Below, piece by piece: positions 16,608 through 30,377 of a stretch of DNA of 64,000 nucleotides. The stretch spans positions 1 through 64,000 of the forward strand of contig NZ_FOOY01000007.1 in assembly GCF_900113325.1 (NCBI RefSeq), in the 5' to 3' direction. Source of the DNA: Sporolactobacillus nakayamae. GTDB taxonomy: Bacteria > Bacillota > Bacilli > Bacillales > Sporolactobacillaceae. The translations under genes and the position numbers were made by a program. The notes below the pieces were generated by a model. The model saw nothing but the letters and a program-made list of their open reading frames with translations, did not search any database and had not been told where the DNA came from. The number at the start of each line of letters is the position of its first letter. Position 1 is the first letter of the stretch.

Positions 16608-17183
16608 TTAACTGTATTCATTCACCATTTGAACAAAGTAGCGATGCAGCGCAGGATTATCGGTCAATTCCGGATGAAAAGCGCAGGCGAGAAAACGTCC
16701 TTGACGGCAAGCAACAATATGTTCCTCAAAAGTAGCCAGTACATCCACATTTTCAGCAGCACTTTTGATATACGGCGCGCGAATAAACACACCTGTATAA
16801 TTTTCACTGACTCCTTTAATTGAAAGTACCGCTTCGAAACTGTCAACTTGGCGTCCGAAAGCATTTCGCTTTACATCAATATCCAATAATGCCAAATGTG
16901 GCCCTTTTCTTCCTTCAATTTTCTTTGCCATTAAGATTAATCCTGCACATGTACCGAAAACAGGCTTCCGCTCAGAAAATTGTCTTACCGCTTCAAATAG
17001 ACCGTAGCGATCCATCATTCGACGCATCATCGTGCTTTCACCGCCGGGGAGCACCAGCCCATGTAAGCCCTCCAGGTCGTCCACATCTTTCACAAGCGAC
17101 ACTTGCGCTCCGGAACATTCAAGCGCATGTACGTGTTCACTGACTGCGCCCTGAAGCGCGAGCACACCAATTTTAACAGACAT
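16608..17183 (-). CDS. pdxT: Pyridoxal 5'-phosphate synthase glutaminase subunit
   Basis: A 191-residue class I glutaminase supplying ammonia to PdxS. Catalytic triad C79 (FGTCAGL), H170 and E172 (CAFHPELTDN); oxyanion loop LPGGEST (45-51). The start follows a GAGGTGAGCC site overlapping the 14-nt gap after pdxS, consistent with one operon and a 12:12 complex. Confidence 0.96.
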   Translation of the reverse strand: MSVKIGVLALQGAVSEHVHALECSGAQVSLVKDVDDLEGLHGLVLPGGESTMMRRMMDRYGLFEAVRQFSERKPVFGTCAGLILMAKKIEGRKGPHLALLDIDVKRNAFGRQVDSFEAVLSIKGVSENYTGVFIRAPYIKSAAENVDVLATFEEHIVACRQGRFLACAFHPELTDNPALHRYFVQMVNEYS

Positions 17184-17197
17184 AGTTTTGGCTCACC

Positions 17198-18085
17198 TCA
17201 AATTCCGCGATCCTGCATGCGCTCGGAAGGCTCTAGATGGCTCATATCAATTCCCTTCATCGGCGCGCCGAGACCTTTGGATAATTCAACAATTCGTTCA
17301 TAATCCTGGTAATACGTAGTTGCCTCAACAATTGATCGAGCAAATTTTGATGGATTTTCAGATTTGAAAATACCAGAACCAACAAAAACTCCATCGGCAC
17401 CAAGCTCCATCATCAATGCGGCATCCGCTGGGGTAGCCACTCCACCGGCTGCAAAGTTAACAACCGGCAGCCGTCCTGCTTCTTTAATCTGCAAAAGAAT
17501 TTCGTATGGTGCGCCTAATTCTTTAGCAAAAACCATCAATTCGTCAGAAGACATGGCAACAACCTTTCGAACCTGGCTGTTGACAAGGCGTATATGCCGA
17601 ACCGCTTCCACAATATTACCCGTTCCCGGTTCACCTTTCGTTCGAAGCATCGCTGCGCCTTCACCGATTCTACGCGCTGCCTCGCCAAGATCACGGCATC
17701 CGCAAACGAAAGGAACGGTGTACGCCTTTTTATCTATATGAAACACATCATCTGCCGGGGTCAGCACTTCACTCTCGTCGATATAATCTACTTTCATCGC
17801 TTCGAGGACGCGCGCCTCAACAATATGACCAATTCTCGCTTTAGCCATAACCGGAATTGAGACAGCATTCTGCACTTGTTCCACAATAGTTGGATCTGCC
17901 ATACGAGCAACTCCGCCCGCCTTCCGGATATCAGATGGGACACGTTCCAACGCCATTACCGCTGTCGCGCCTGCCTCTTCAGCTATTTTTGCTTGCTCGG
18001 CGTTGACCACATCCATGATCACGCCGCCTTTTTGCATCTCCGCCATACCGCGCTTTACGCGGTCCGTACCTTTCAATGCCACCAT
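17198..18085 (-). CDS. pdxS: Pyridoxal 5'-phosphate synthase lyase subunit
   Basis: A 295-residue (beta/alpha)8 barrel that builds PLP from ribose 5-phosphate, glyceraldehyde 3-phosphate and ammonia. Key residues D25 (GVIMDVV) and K82 (VMAKARIGH) and the [11 protein letters not shown] phosphate loop are present. GGAGGGATT precedes the ATG. pdxS-pdxT lies between dacA and serS exactly as in B. subtilis. Confidence 0.97.
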   Translation of the reverse strand: MVALKGTDRVKRGMAEMQKGGVIMDVVNAEQAKIAEEAGATAVMALERVPSDIRKAGGVARMADPTIVEQVQNAVSIPVMAKARIGHIVEARVLEAMKVDYIDESEVLTPADDVFHIDKKAYTVPFVCGCRDLGEAARRIGEGAAMLRTKGEPGTGNIVEAVRHIRLVNSQVRKVVAMSSDELMVFAKELGAPYEILLQIKEAGRLPVVNFAAGGVATPADAALMMELGADGVFVGSGIFKSENPSKFARSIVEATTYYQDYERIVELSKGLGAPMKGIDMSHLEPSERMQDRGI

Positions 18086-18285
18086 AATCCCTCCAATGAA
18101 TCTATTTACTATATTTTTTTTGAGTACCTATAGTGTACAACAAAACCAAGTAAATAAATATGTATAAAAGTCTTTTGGCTTTTTTTTCTTTTTATTAGAC
18201 TATCCTGAGATGTTCTCTTTTATTGAAATAATTTTCTATTCTCTAAATTCCACGAACCTTGTTATATTTTTTATTAGAAAAACCG

Positions 18286-18335
18286 GGCACAGTCCAGAGT
18301 CTTTATCTCCACAGGATGCAGGAGCTTTCGTGTCT
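18286..18335 (-). repeat. Partial C-type repeat between pdxS and dacA
   Basis: AAACCGGGCA, then CTCCACAGGATGCAGGAGCTTTCG: a fragment of the A/C repeat end (compare 7502-7550) with one AGGAT hairpin closed by CTCC/GGAG. The rest of 18086-18400 is AT-rich with nothing I can name beyond the pdxS ribosome site. Confidence 0.6.
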
Positions 18336-18401
18336 GGGGTCAATATATTGATAAAACGTCACTTATCCCAGTATCTGCAAGACCAAAAACATATACTTAT
18401 T

Positions 18402-18435
18402 TTGTTAAAAGAAGTCGGGATTATCTCCCGACTTC
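18402..18435 (-). terminator. dacA terminator
   Basis: The minus strand reads GAAGTCGGGAG, short loop, CTCCCGACTTC-like inverted repeat (11 bp), then TTTT, 35 nt after the dacA stop. Confidence 0.85.
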
Positions 18436-18469
18436 CCATTTATGAATGGTGTTAAAGAATTCTTCCGAT

Positions 18470-19795
18470 TTAAGAAAAAATTGATGCAAAGAAATTGCCG
18501 ATTCCTTTAAACATCCGTACAAACCAATTATTTCGGTCTACGTGTTCCGCAGCAATGACCGGAATCTTATTGTTTGTGTTGTAAAGATAGCCATACTGTG
18601 ATTTGCCTTTCTGAGTAAGCGTCACATAGCCGATCTTTTCGCCTTTCTTAACAGGAGCCTCTAGCTTGCCGTTCTTTAACTTAGACCGATCCAAGACAAC
18701 CTTGTAGTCGGTCGCCACTTTTTCACCATTAGCAACAGCTGTTTTATAGGAGCCGCCAAAAGCTATCTTAACTGCATCTTTTTTTCCGTTATGCACAGGC
18801 ACGGCCTTTTGACCTTTAATCAGCTGATTTTTCTTAGCAATCGTCTTTTCAGTGAATTGCTGATAGCCGTAGTCAAAAAGGGCGCGTGTCTGTTCAAAGC
18901 GCTGAGCATCAGAACCGGTTCCCATAACAACGCTGATTAGGCGATGCCCGTTACGATTAACCGTCCCTGTGAAGCAATATCCGGCAAGATCAGTATGACC
19001 TGTCTTCAGGCCATCCACGCCTTCATATTTGAATTTATTCATGTTCACGCCAAATCCTGGGAGCATATAGTTCCAGTTCACCATTTGAATGGGCGCGTCC
19101 ACTCCGGCTGTGAAACTCTTTAATGGAATCTTGGAAATATCAAGCGCTTCAGGATAATCCTTAATCACATGATAAGCAAGTTTGGCAAGGTCATGAGCAG
19201 AAAGCTTATTGCTTGCGTTGTTGTCACCATATGGAGCGAACTTCCCTAAATCAACATTTTCAAGTCCTGAACTGTTGATGTAATGAGCACTGGTCATTCC
19301 GAATTTCTTTGCTGTTTTGTTCATAAGATCAACAAAGTTCTTTTCCGTTCCACCAACTTTTTCAGCGAGTGCAATGGTCGCTCCGTTTGCTGAATAGATT
19401 GCCATTGCTTCATATAATTCTCTGACTGTGTATTCATAGTCTTTTTTCAATGGCACATTGGAGAATTCGCGATTCTGAGAAATTTGGTAGACATAGTCGC
19501 TGATCGACACTTTGGAATCCCAGGTCAATTTTTTCGAGTGGAGCGCCTGCATAACTAAGTATTCGGTCATCATCTTGGTCATGCTGGCCGGAGGATACAC
19601 TTTGTCAGCGTTTTTCTCATATAATATCTGTCCACTGTTAAAATCAATAAGAATCGCCGACTTGGCTTTTACGCCTAACGCGTCTGATGCCGCCTCTGCC
19701 TTTGAAGCGAATGGCGTTTGAAAAGCAAGTGTCAAAACAAGTACAAATGCCAGACTTGCCGCTGCAAAACGACCCAGCTTATTTCTAAAATTCAA
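18470..19795 (-). CDS. dacA: D-alanyl-D-alanine carboxypeptidase (PBP5)
   Basis: A 441-residue low-molecular-weight penicillin-binding protein that trims peptidoglycan pentapeptides. A signal peptide covers residues 1-36 (cleavage near AEA-A). S71-M-T-K74 is the nucleophile motif, with YSANGAT (SxN) and LKTGHTD (KTG) downstream. The C-terminal domain ends in an amphipathic helix that anchors it to the membrane. The start is TTG at 19795 with a GGGGGT site. Same place as dacA in B. subtilis. Confidence 0.95.
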   Translation of the reverse strand: MNFRNKLGRFAAASLAFVLVLTLAFQTPFASKAEAASDALGVKAKSAILIDFNSGQILYEKNADKVYPPASMTKMMTEYLVMQALHSKKLTWDSKVSISDYVYQISQNREFSNVPLKKDYEYTVRELYEAMAIYSANGATIALAEKVGGTEKNFVDLMNKTAKKFGMTSAHYINSSGLENVDLGKFAPYGDNNASNKLSAHDLAKLAYHVIKDYPEALDISKIPLKSFTAGVDAPIQMVNWNYMLPGFGVNMNKFKYEGVDGLKTGHTDLAGYCFTGTVNRNGHRLISVVMGTGSDAQRFEQTRALFDYGYQQFTEKTIAKKNQLIKGQKAVPVHNGKKDAVKIAFGGSYKTAVANGEKVATDYKVVLDRSKLKNGKLEAPVKKGEKIGYVTLTQKGKSQYGYLYNTNNKIPVIAAEHVDRNNWFVRMFKGIGNFFASIFS

Positions 19796-19843
19796 CCCCT
19801 ACACCCCCGAAAGAATTCATGCGCCATCAATCAGCGCATACAT

Positions 19844-19879
19844 AGAAAACCGAGGCGATACAAGCCGTCTCGATTTTCT
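19844..19879 (-). terminator. guaB terminator
   Basis: The minus strand has AGAAAATCGAGACGG, loop, CGCCTCGGTTTTCT. The T content sits in the stem (GGTTTTCT) rather than in a separate run. It is between guaB and dacA. Confidence 0.6.
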
Positions 19880-19988
19880 CTTGATAAGTGGTCAGTCTCT
19901 ACTCTGCAGATAAAAATTCCAAAGATTATCTGACTCTGGATCAACTAACCTCAACCAAATAACTCGACCAATGGAGCACAATCGTTAT

Positions 19989-21509
<1,521 letters not shown>

Positions 21510-21517
21510 TTATTGAT

Positions 21518-21546
21518 AGCTTATCAAGTGGACTGTCGGCTGTCAA
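21518..21546 (-). promoter_or_regulatory. Candidate guaB promoter
   Basis: Minus-strand TTGACA (21546-21541) and TAAGCT (21523-21518) with a 17-nt spacer. The -10 is poor, the -35 perfect. The remaining gap to 21741 shows nothing else. Confidence 0.5.
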
Positions 21547-21741
21547 GAATACCGGATGAAGTTGAAGTTTTCAAATAACAGTTTCTTATTCAACTGATTT
21601 CCTATTCAAAAAGCTCTTTGAACATAATGATGAATCGAATACCTATTATTATAAACCGATTTTCAAGGTCCCGCAGGTAGTTTTTTTTCCCAATTGTTCC
21701 AAAAAGATGACGTGCAGGACTCAAAAAGAATCGCCACCATT

Positions 21742-22824
21742 TTATAGAAAGCGTTCAATGGTGACGGTACTATCTTGCAACAAAGAAAGGACACGGTTAT
21801 CGGTGAGATGAATCATCGGACGTGTTGGTTCTTTAACAGGTATAAAGGTTATTTCGCCGGATTGACCGTCGGATAGTTGAACATTCAGCCCGATAAAAAG
21901 AGTCATCAGCTCATAGCAAAATTTATCCACGAGATATCGCGAAAATTTACCATAGGAGGTGATGCTTAAATGATCTAAGCTTAAGAATATATTTTCTGAA
22001 TGTTCAACCGAAAGTTGAGTTAAAAAGCTGTCACATATCGCCAGTATTTTTCCATTCAAGCTGAGCTGGGTTCCGTCGATATTAAGCGGATAGCCGCTCC
22101 CGTCTTCACGCTCATGGTGCTGAATCACAGCAACCAAGGTCTCATTTTTCAGTGTTGAAATTCCTTTAAGCATTTTGTAGCTATCAATAACATGACGCTC
22201 AAAGATCTTTCTTTCACTACCAACCAGCTCTTTTTTATCGAGGAGTGATGGCGGCAATTTGGCTAATCCACAATCAGCCAGCATTCCGGCGAGTCCGAGC
22301 TGAATCGTGTCCCCTAAAGCAAAATTAAACTTCTTTGCAAAGAAAGCGGCCACGAGTCCAAAAAGTACACTTCGTTCTGCGGCACTTTGGGTTCGTCTCT
22401 GCTTGATAAGAAACGTCGTCAACCACATGGGATCATCAAGAAAACCTGTGATTAAAGGCATCATTGTCTCTCTAAAATCCCCTATAGAGATACCGGTGCC
22501 CGATTGCCATTGTTGAAAGAAAAACTGATAATCCCTCACTGATTGTTGGAATTTCCTATCTAACGGGCTCAGTTGCGGATTTGGTTCTGGCTCCGTGAAG
22601 GGTACTGGTTCAGACTCTCTGACTGCTTTTTTCTCAGATGATTGTCGAGCAGATGATTGTGTCACTGGATCAATATCTAGCTTTGCTATAAAAAAGGCCT
22701 TTAAGAACGCAATATGCGTTTCGTTTAGTACAGTTCCTGCCTTCATCAGTGGTTTCACCGACTTTGAATAGACATCCTTGCGCAGAACACAGCCTGTCTT
22801 AAGTTCATCGATAGTCACAATCAC
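21742..22824 (-). CDS. HD-GYP domain protein with degenerate first HD
   Basis: About 360 residues. An N-terminal domain (TIDELKTGCVLRKDVYSKS) is followed by an HD-GYP phosphodiesterase fold. The HHEREDGSGYP block is intact, but the expected HD pair of the first metal site reads GMLADCGLAK, that is A-D instead of H-D. Cyclic-di-GMP hydrolysis may therefore be impaired. The start is uncertain: GTG at 22824 follows GGTGGGG. The gene sits 35 nt after gyrA and is probably co-transcribed. Confidence 0.85.
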   Translation of the reverse strand: MIVTIDELKTGCVLRKDVYSKSVKPLMKAGTVLNETHIAFLKAFFIAKLDIDPVTQSSARQSSEKKAVRESEPVPFTEPEPNPQLSPLDRKFQQSVRDYQFFFQQWQSGTGISIGDFRETMMPLITGFLDDPMWLTTFLIKQRRTQSAAERSVLFGLVAAFFAKKFNFALGDTIQLGLAGMLADCGLAKLPPSLLDKKELVGSERKIFERHVIDSYKMLKGISTLKNETLVAVIQHHEREDGSGYPLNIDGTQLSLNGKILAICDSFLTQLSVEHSENIFLSLDHLSITSYGKFSRYLVDKFCYELMTLFIGLNVQLSDGQSGEITFIPVKEPTRPMIHLTDNRVLSLLQDSTVTIERFL

Positions 22825-22859
22825 GCCAGCCCACCCCACCATTCCAGGTATGTGTGTCG

Positions 22860-25322
22860 TTACTCTTCATTTTCTCCGTCTTCTTGCTCTTCATCATCAT
22901 TGTTCTGTATGCGAGCGATTGTCGACACATTGTCTCCGTCATCAACACGAATCAAGGTTACACCCATTGTATTTCGGCCAAGTCTGGAAATTCCGGACAC
23001 AGGCATACGGATAATAACTCCATTCGCTGTAATGATCATTAGATCTTCTGTTTCTTCAACGGTACGAAGGGCGACCAATTCACCATTTTTTTCCGTAATG
23101 TTACATGTCTTCAGACCCTTGCCGCCACGTGTCTGAGGGCGATATTCCTCGCAGTTCGTACGCTTGCCGAACCCGTTCTCCGTAACAATCAAGACATCCA
23201 AGCCTTCCTCGGCAATTCCCATGCCGACCACTTCATCACCTTGATCCAAGGTAATCGCCTTAACACCTGCCGCGGTTCTTCCCATCGCACGCACATCCGT
23301 TTCGTGATAACGGATGGCCATGCCTCTCTTTGTTCCAACGATTAAATCGCGAGTTCCGTCGGTTAGGCGAACAGCCATCAATTCATCTTCATCACGCACT
23401 GTGATCGCAAACAATCCGTTCTTTCGAATGTTTGAAAAATCAGAGAGCGGCGACCTTTTGGTGATTCCATTCTTCGTCAGGAATACGAGGTAATGGTCAT
23501 CATCAAATCCTTCAACCGGGAAGAAGGCAGTTATTTTTTCACCCTTTTCAATTTGAATCAGGTTGATAATTGGAATGCCCTTGGCTGTTCTTCCGAGTTC
23601 AGGAATCTGATAGCCTTTAAGCTGATACACGCGTCCTTTATTTGTGAAAAAGAGGATGTGGTGATGCGTATTAGTTTGGAACAGATGTTCAACAAAATCA
23701 TTTTCATTGGTACCCATTCCTTGAATGCCGCGTCCGCCACGATTCTGACTTTTATACGTATTAACTGGCATCCGTTTTACATAACCGTTATGAGAAACGG
23801 TGATGACGATATCTTCACGTTCGATCAAATCTTCATCCTCAATCAGATCATCTCCAACGGTGATCTCTGTTCGACGTGCATCATTGTACTTCTCTTTAAT
23901 TTCACGTAATTCTTTACGGATGATATGCAGTACTTTCTGTTCATCAGCAAGAATTGCTTTAAGTTCCGCAATTTTCTTGACCAGTTCTGCATATTCTTGT
24001 TCAATTTTCTCACGTTCCAAACCGGTCAGGCGTTGCAGACGCATGTCCAGAATCGCCTGAGCCTGTATTTCAGTAAGCGAAAACTTTTCCATTAATCCTT
24101 GTCGAGCAATGTCTGCCGTCTTGGAGTGGCGAATTAAGGCAATCACTTCATCCAAATGGTCCAAAGCGATCCGCAATCCTTCGAGGATATGTGCCCGCGC
24201 TTCTGCTTTTTTCAATTCAAACGCCGTACGCCTGCGAATGACCGTTTCCTGATGTTGCAAATAGTAATGCAAACATTCCTTTAAGGTCAGAATACGTGGC
24301 CTACCATCAACAAGCGCCAGCATGTTAATTCCGAAGCTTGTCTGCAGACCGGTATGTTTGTACAAATTATTAAGCAGCACATTGGCATTCGTGTCGCGTC
24401 GAACTTCAATCACCATGCGCATTCCTTGGCGATCCGATTCATCGCGCAAGTCAGTAACACCTTCGATTTTCTTATCGCGAACCAATTCGGCGATTCGCTC
24501 AACTAGCTTCGCCTTATTCACTTGGTAGGGGAGCTCGGTTACAATGATGCTTTGTTTTCCATTCGAAGCTTCTTCAATCTCAACTTTTGCGCGGACAATG
24601 ATCGAGCCGCGGCCCGTTCGATAAGCACGACGGATACCTTCACGTCCGAGAATCAGCCCACCCGTCGGGAAATCAGGCCCTGGTATAAATTGCATTAATT
24701 CTTCAACAGGAACATCCGGATTTTTGCTAAGCGCGAGTACAGCGTCGATGACCTCGCCCAATTGGTGGGGAGGAATGTTCGTCGCCATACCTACGGCAAT
24801 CCCTGAAGCGCCATTTACCAGCAGGTTAGGAAAACGTGAAGGGAGCACAACCGGTTCTTCTTCATTCTCATCATAATTCGGAACAAAATCAATCGTATCT
24901 TTGCGAATATCGCGAACCATTTCCATCGATATTTTCGACATGCGCGCTTCTGTATAACGCATCGCAGCTGCCGGATCACCATCGACTGAACCGAAGTTTC
25001 CATGACCGTCAACTAATTCATAGCGATAGCTGAAATCCTGAGCCATGCGCACCATCGTATCATAAACGGCTGAATCACCATGTGGATGGTATTTACCGAT
25101 GACTTCGCCGACAATTCTCGCTGACTTTTTATATCCTTTGTCCGACGTAATACCGAGTTCGTTCATCGCGAAAAGAATTCGCCTGTGCACCGGCTTCAAG
25201 CCGTCGCGCACATCGGGCAATGCGCGGCTGACGATAACACTCATCGCGTAACTCAAGAACGATTCACGCATCTGTTTGCCTATATTGACCGGCTTGACCC
25301 GCCGCTCATCTTGCTCTGCCAT
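22860..25322 (-). CDS. gyrA: DNA gyrase subunit A
   Basis: An 820-residue topoisomerase II subunit that cuts and rejoins DNA. Catalytic Y123 (MRYTEARMS); quinolone-determining positions S84 and D88 are of the sensitive type; the C-terminal beta-pinwheel carries the GyrA box QNRGGRG and an acidic tail. The ATG at 25322 follows AAGGAGG; the in-frame ATG seven codons earlier has no site. It lies 53 nt after gyrB in the same direction. Confidence 0.97.
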   Translation of the reverse strand: MAEQDERRVKPVNIGKQMRESFLSYAMSVIVSRALPDVRDGLKPVHRRILFAMNELGITSDKGYKKSARIVGEVIGKYHPHGDSAVYDTMVRMAQDFSYRYELVDGHGNFGSVDGDPAAAMRYTEARMSKISMEMVRDIRKDTIDFVPNYDENEEEPVVLPSRFPNLLVNGASGIAVGMATNIPPHQLGEVIDAVLALSKNPDVPVEELMQFIPGPDFPTGGLILGREGIRRAYRTGRGSIIVRAKVEIEEASNGKQSIIVTELPYQVNKAKLVERIAELVRDKKIEGVTDLRDESDRQGMRMVIEVRRDTNANVLLNNLYKHTGLQTSFGINMLALVDGRPRILTLKECLHYYLQHQETVIRRRTAFELKKAEARAHILEGLRIALDHLDEVIALIRHSKTADIARQGLMEKFSLTEIQAQAILDMRLQRLTGLEREKIEQEYAELVKKIAELKAILADEQKVLHIIRKELREIKEKYNDARRTEITVGDDLIEDEDLIEREDIVITVSHNGYVKRMPVNTYKSQNRGGRGIQGMGTNENDFVEHLFQTNTHHHILFFTNKGRVYQLKGYQIPELGRTAKGIPIINLIQIEKGEKITAFFPVEGFDDDHYLVFLTKNGITKRSPLSDFSNIRKNGLFAITVRDEDELMAVRLTDGTRDLIVGTKRGMAIRYHETDVRAMGRTAAGVKAITLDQGDEVVGMGIAEEGLDVLIVTENGFGKRTNCEEYRPQTRGGKGLKTCNITEKNGELVALRTVEETEDLMIITANGVIIRMPVSGISRLGRNTMGVTLIRVDDGDNVSTIARIQNNDDEEQEDGENEE

Positions 25323-25375
25323 TTTTCTTCCTCCTTGCTTCAATCACACACTGTATCTTCTGAAGATGGCCCTGA

Positions 25376-27316
<1,941 letters not shown>

Positions 27317-27471
27317 TTATCTGAGAAACTCGCATTCTCATGTGTCAACTATTGAATCTAAACTTTGCAGATATCGTCCGTAATAGCAACTACAGCAAAC
27401 GCTCCGCTTCAATCAATAGCTTCTAAAAAGGTCATTTGTCAGCCGTTTGCGATACCGTTAACCATACCTAA

Positions 27472-28593
27472 TTACCTTTTCGCACAGTCTACGACGCCCT
27501 GGTGTATGTGATAAAGTGTGGCCCGATCAAGCAAACTCTGATCCAATCCGTCGATAGACGTTGTGGTGACAAAAGTCTGTACTTTTTGCTGAAAAGCACC
27601 TAGTAAATGTGTTTTTCTAATATCGTCCAGTTCACTTAATACATCGTCAAGAAGAAGGATGGGGTATTCACCAACTTCATGTTTAATCAATTCGATCTCA
27701 GCAAGTTTGACAGACAATGCAGCTGTCCTTTGCTGTCCCTGAGAACCGAACGCTTGCACATCCTTGTCATTGACAAAAAAACGCAAATCATCACGATGCG
27801 GGCCAAATAAGGTTGTCCCTCTGTCCAGTTCCCTTTGCTTCAACCGCTCATAACTTGTCTGATAGGCTGTTACTATTTTTGACGAATCGGCATTTTCTAA
27901 TACCTCTGGAACTGAAGATTGATAGTCAATCGATAAATGTTCTCTTCCATGGCTGATCTCTTTCTGGATCGGTGCCGCCCATTCATTAAGCTGTGCGACA
28001 AAAGTCAGCCTGCGGTTAATAATTTCCGACGCGAGCTCAATCAGCCGTTCGGTCAAAATATCAAGTAAACTGCTATCACTGCTTGAATGCCTGGATGTTC
28101 TGAGCAGTGCGTTCCTCTGCTGAAGCACCTTCTGATACTCGCCAAGATGATGCATATAGACCGGCGCAATTTGTCCAATTTCCATATCGATAAAACGTCT
28201 GCGTACCGCAGGACTTCCTTTGACCAAATTCAGATCCTCCGGCGCGAACATAACCGCATTGCAAAGACCTACATAGTCGCTCAATCTTCGTTTTTCAAGA
28301 TGATTGGCTTTCGCTTTCTTTCCTTTGCCTGATATGATCAGTTCAAGAGGTATCGATTGACCACGTCTGGATATTCTACCTTTTATTTTACCATAATCCC
28401 GATCCCATTGGATTAAATCTTTATCATGAGACGTTCTGGGCGATTTTGCGATCGCCAGGACATAGATCGCCTCAAGTAAATTTGTCTTCCCTTGAGCGTT
28501 CTCACCTAGGAAAACATTCACAGAGTCAGAAAAAGACAGCGTTAAGCTGTCATAATTTCTGTAAGCTGTAAGCTCAATCGACTCAAGTTTCAT
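27472..28593 (-). CDS. recF: DNA replication and repair protein RecF
   Basis: A 373-residue SMC-like ATPase that binds gapped DNA and directs RecOR. Walker A GENAQGKT (30-37), ABC signature in [17 protein letters not shown], Walker [12 protein letters not shown]. It starts 17 nt after yaaA and is part of the dnaA-dnaN-yaaA-recF series. Confidence 0.97.
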   Translation of the reverse strand: MKLESIELTAYRNYDSLTLSFSDSVNVFLGENAQGKTNLLEAIYVLAIAKSPRTSHDKDLIQWDRDYGKIKGRISRRGQSIPLELIISGKGKKAKANHLEKRRLSDYVGLCNAVMFAPEDLNLVKGSPAVRRRFIDMEIGQIAPVYMHHLGEYQKVLQQRNALLRTSRHSSSDSSLLDILTERLIELASEIINRRLTFVAQLNEWAAPIQKEISHGREHLSIDYQSSVPEVLENADSSKIVTAYQTSYERLKQRELDRGTTLFGPHRDDLRFFVNDKDVQAFGSQGQQRTAALSVKLAEIELIKHEVGEYPILLLDDVLSELDDIRKTHLLGAFQQKVQTFVTTTSIDGLDQSLLDRATLYHIHQGVVDCAKR

Positions 28594-28610
28594 GGTGGGG
28601 CAGCTCCCCT

Positions 28611-28832
28611 CTAATCACGGTTGATAATGAATTCTTCCGAATTGCTAATTTTTATCCGGTCGCCTTCAACTAATTTTTTCCCACGCCTATTTTCATGTTC
28701 ATCATTGACAAAGATTTCCGTTTCCGCTAGGAAGTGCTTCGCTTCTCCGCCAGTCTGGATTAGTCCCTCATATTTCAATAATTGGCCTAATGTAATGAAC
28801 GATTCTCCGGCTCTTAATTTTACTTGTTTCAA
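28611..28832 (-). CDS. yaaA: S4-domain RNA-binding protein YaaA
   Basis: A 73-residue S4-like protein ([20 protein letters not shown], then [11 protein letters not shown]), matching the YaaA/YlmI-type family found between dnaN and recF. The family is thought to bind structured RNA; its role is not settled. TTG at 28832 lies 7 nt after AGAGGA and gives the usual size; the upstream ATG would add 12 residues without homology to the family start. Confidence 0.88.
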   Translation of the reverse strand: MKQVKLRAGESFITLGQLLKYEGLIQTGGEAKHFLAETEIFVNDEHENRRGKKLVEGDRIKISNSEEFIINRD

Positions 28833-28931
28833 CTTCTTTTCCTCTTTTCTTGATAACAACCGATGCATGGTTCTATTTATCGCGCATAGACTGAAAACGT
28901 GGAGTGATCGAATCCATTTTGCCAGCGTGTC

Positions 28932-30113
28932 TTAGAACGTACGGATCGGTAGGATCAGCATTAAAATATTCTCGTCACCAATAGGCCGGATAATGATCGG
29001 TCTCATTGGTCCTACAAAATGGATCCGGACGTTTTGGGCATCGACCTTGCTAAGCGCATCCATCATGAATTTAGCGCTGAAGGAGATACGCAGCGGATCT
29101 CCTTCAAATTTTTCAGTTGCCAATGTTTCATAAGCACGTCCTAATTCAAGAGATTGTGAAGAAACTTCAACTTGGTTGCCTTCTGCACGTAACTTAACGA
29201 CGTTGTTCCGTTCTTCTTTTGCAAGCAATGCTGCGCGTTCTATGGCATGATACAGAGCCTTTGTACCTAGATCAATTGTCGTTTTGCTTTCGGTCGGAAT
29301 CAGACGGCTCGTATCCGGATAATTCCCGTCAAGCAAACGTGAGTAGAACTGAACGTTGTGGCTTTTAAAAAGAATCTGATTGGCTGTCATAACAATATCA
29401 ACCATCTGTTCATCATCATCATCCAGGATCTTCGAGAGTTCGTTTAGGCTTGATCCCGGAATTACAAGTGTCTGCGTGCCGGAGTCTTCTGTTTTATCCA
29501 CAGTGACTGAACGCTGAGCAAGCCGGTGACTGTCGGTAGCAACACAATTCAACTGATTATCTTGTATAATCCATTTCACTCCGGTCAGAACAGGACGAGT
29601 TTCTGTTACTGAGACGGCATAAACGGTTTGTTTGATTAAATCTTTAAGCAGGTCTTTACGTATTCTAAATACATCGCTCTCGTTAATAATTGGTAAGTTT
29701 GGATATTCTTCAGGATCAAGACCATTTAGGCTGAATTCAGTTGTTCCTGAAATTATTTTTGTAATTAATCTGCTGTCCACTTCAATATGAACTTCCTCAT
29801 CCGGCAGTTTTCGCACAAGTTCTGAAAAAAGACGAGAGGGTAAAACAATTTGACCCGGAGTATGGACAACAGCATTTTCATTACCATCTTCTTCAAGAGG
29901 AATAAATGATCGAATTGAGATATCCGAGTTACTTCCGGTTAATGTAATTCCATCCAGTCCCGCTGTTATTTTCACACCGGTAAGAATTGGGATCGTAGTC
30001 TTAGACGATATTGCTTTCATAACTTGATTGACTGCATCGACAAGTTTTTCTTTAAGTACGGTAAGTTTTAGCGTAAGTGCTGCATTTGGATTTATGTCTT
30101 GCGTTTCTTGCAT
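28932..30113 (-). CDS. dnaN: DNA polymerase III beta sliding clamp
   Basis: A 393-residue ring-forming clamp with three repeated domains. Conserved stretches TTIPILTGVKI, NLNGLD-like SLNGLDPEEYPNLP, TDSHRLA and the C-terminal MRPIIIRP are visible. GGAGG is 8 nt before the ATG at 30113; compared with B. subtilis the N-terminus carries about 16 extra residues (MQETQDINPNAALTLK). Confidence 0.96.
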   Translation of the reverse strand: MQETQDINPNAALTLKLTVLKEKLVDAVNQVMKAISSKTTIPILTGVKITAGLDGITLTGSNSDISIRSFIPLEEDGNENAVVHTPGQIVLPSRLFSELVRKLPDEEVHIEVDSRLITKIISGTTEFSLNGLDPEEYPNLPIINESDVFRIRKDLLKDLIKQTVYAVSVTETRPVLTGVKWIIQDNQLNCVATDSHRLAQRSVTVDKTEDSGTQTLVIPGSSLNELSKILDDDDEQMVDIVMTANQILFKSHNVQFYSRLLDGNYPDTSRLIPTESKTTIDLGTKALYHAIERAALLAKEERNNVVKLRAEGNQVEVSSQSLELGRAYETLATEKFEGDPLRISFSAKFMMDALSKVDAQNVRIHFVGPMRPIIIRPIGDENILMLILPIRTF

Positions 30114-30216
30114 GTTTGTTGCCTCCAAATCTTATATTAAAGAATAAAAAAATAGTAATCATAATAGTAGGGCCTGTGAATATGTTAGTAAGTAGGATAA
30201 GCCTTGATATATAGTT

Positions 30217-30245
30217 TTATCCACATGTTGATAAGTTGTGGATAA
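30217..30245. promoter_or_regulatory. DnaA-box cluster between dnaA and dnaN (oriC right part)
   Basis: Three boxes in 29 nt: TTATCCACA (30217-30225, perfect), TGTTGATAA (30226-30234, one mismatch) and TGTGGATAA (30237-30245, perfect), beside AT-rich DNA. In B. subtilis the unwinding element lies in this same dnaA-dnaN gap. A GGGGTGTG/CACACCCC inverted repeat at 30249-30279 adjoins. Confidence 0.85.
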
Positions 30246-30377
30246 AATTGGGGGTGTGCCGGATAATTATACACACCCCTGTCAATAAAAAAGTTCATTC
30301 AATTTTATAAGATAAGAAATTATATAACTACAAGGATTATGATTTCTGAGTCCCAAGGCTTTCATCGACACGTTTTT

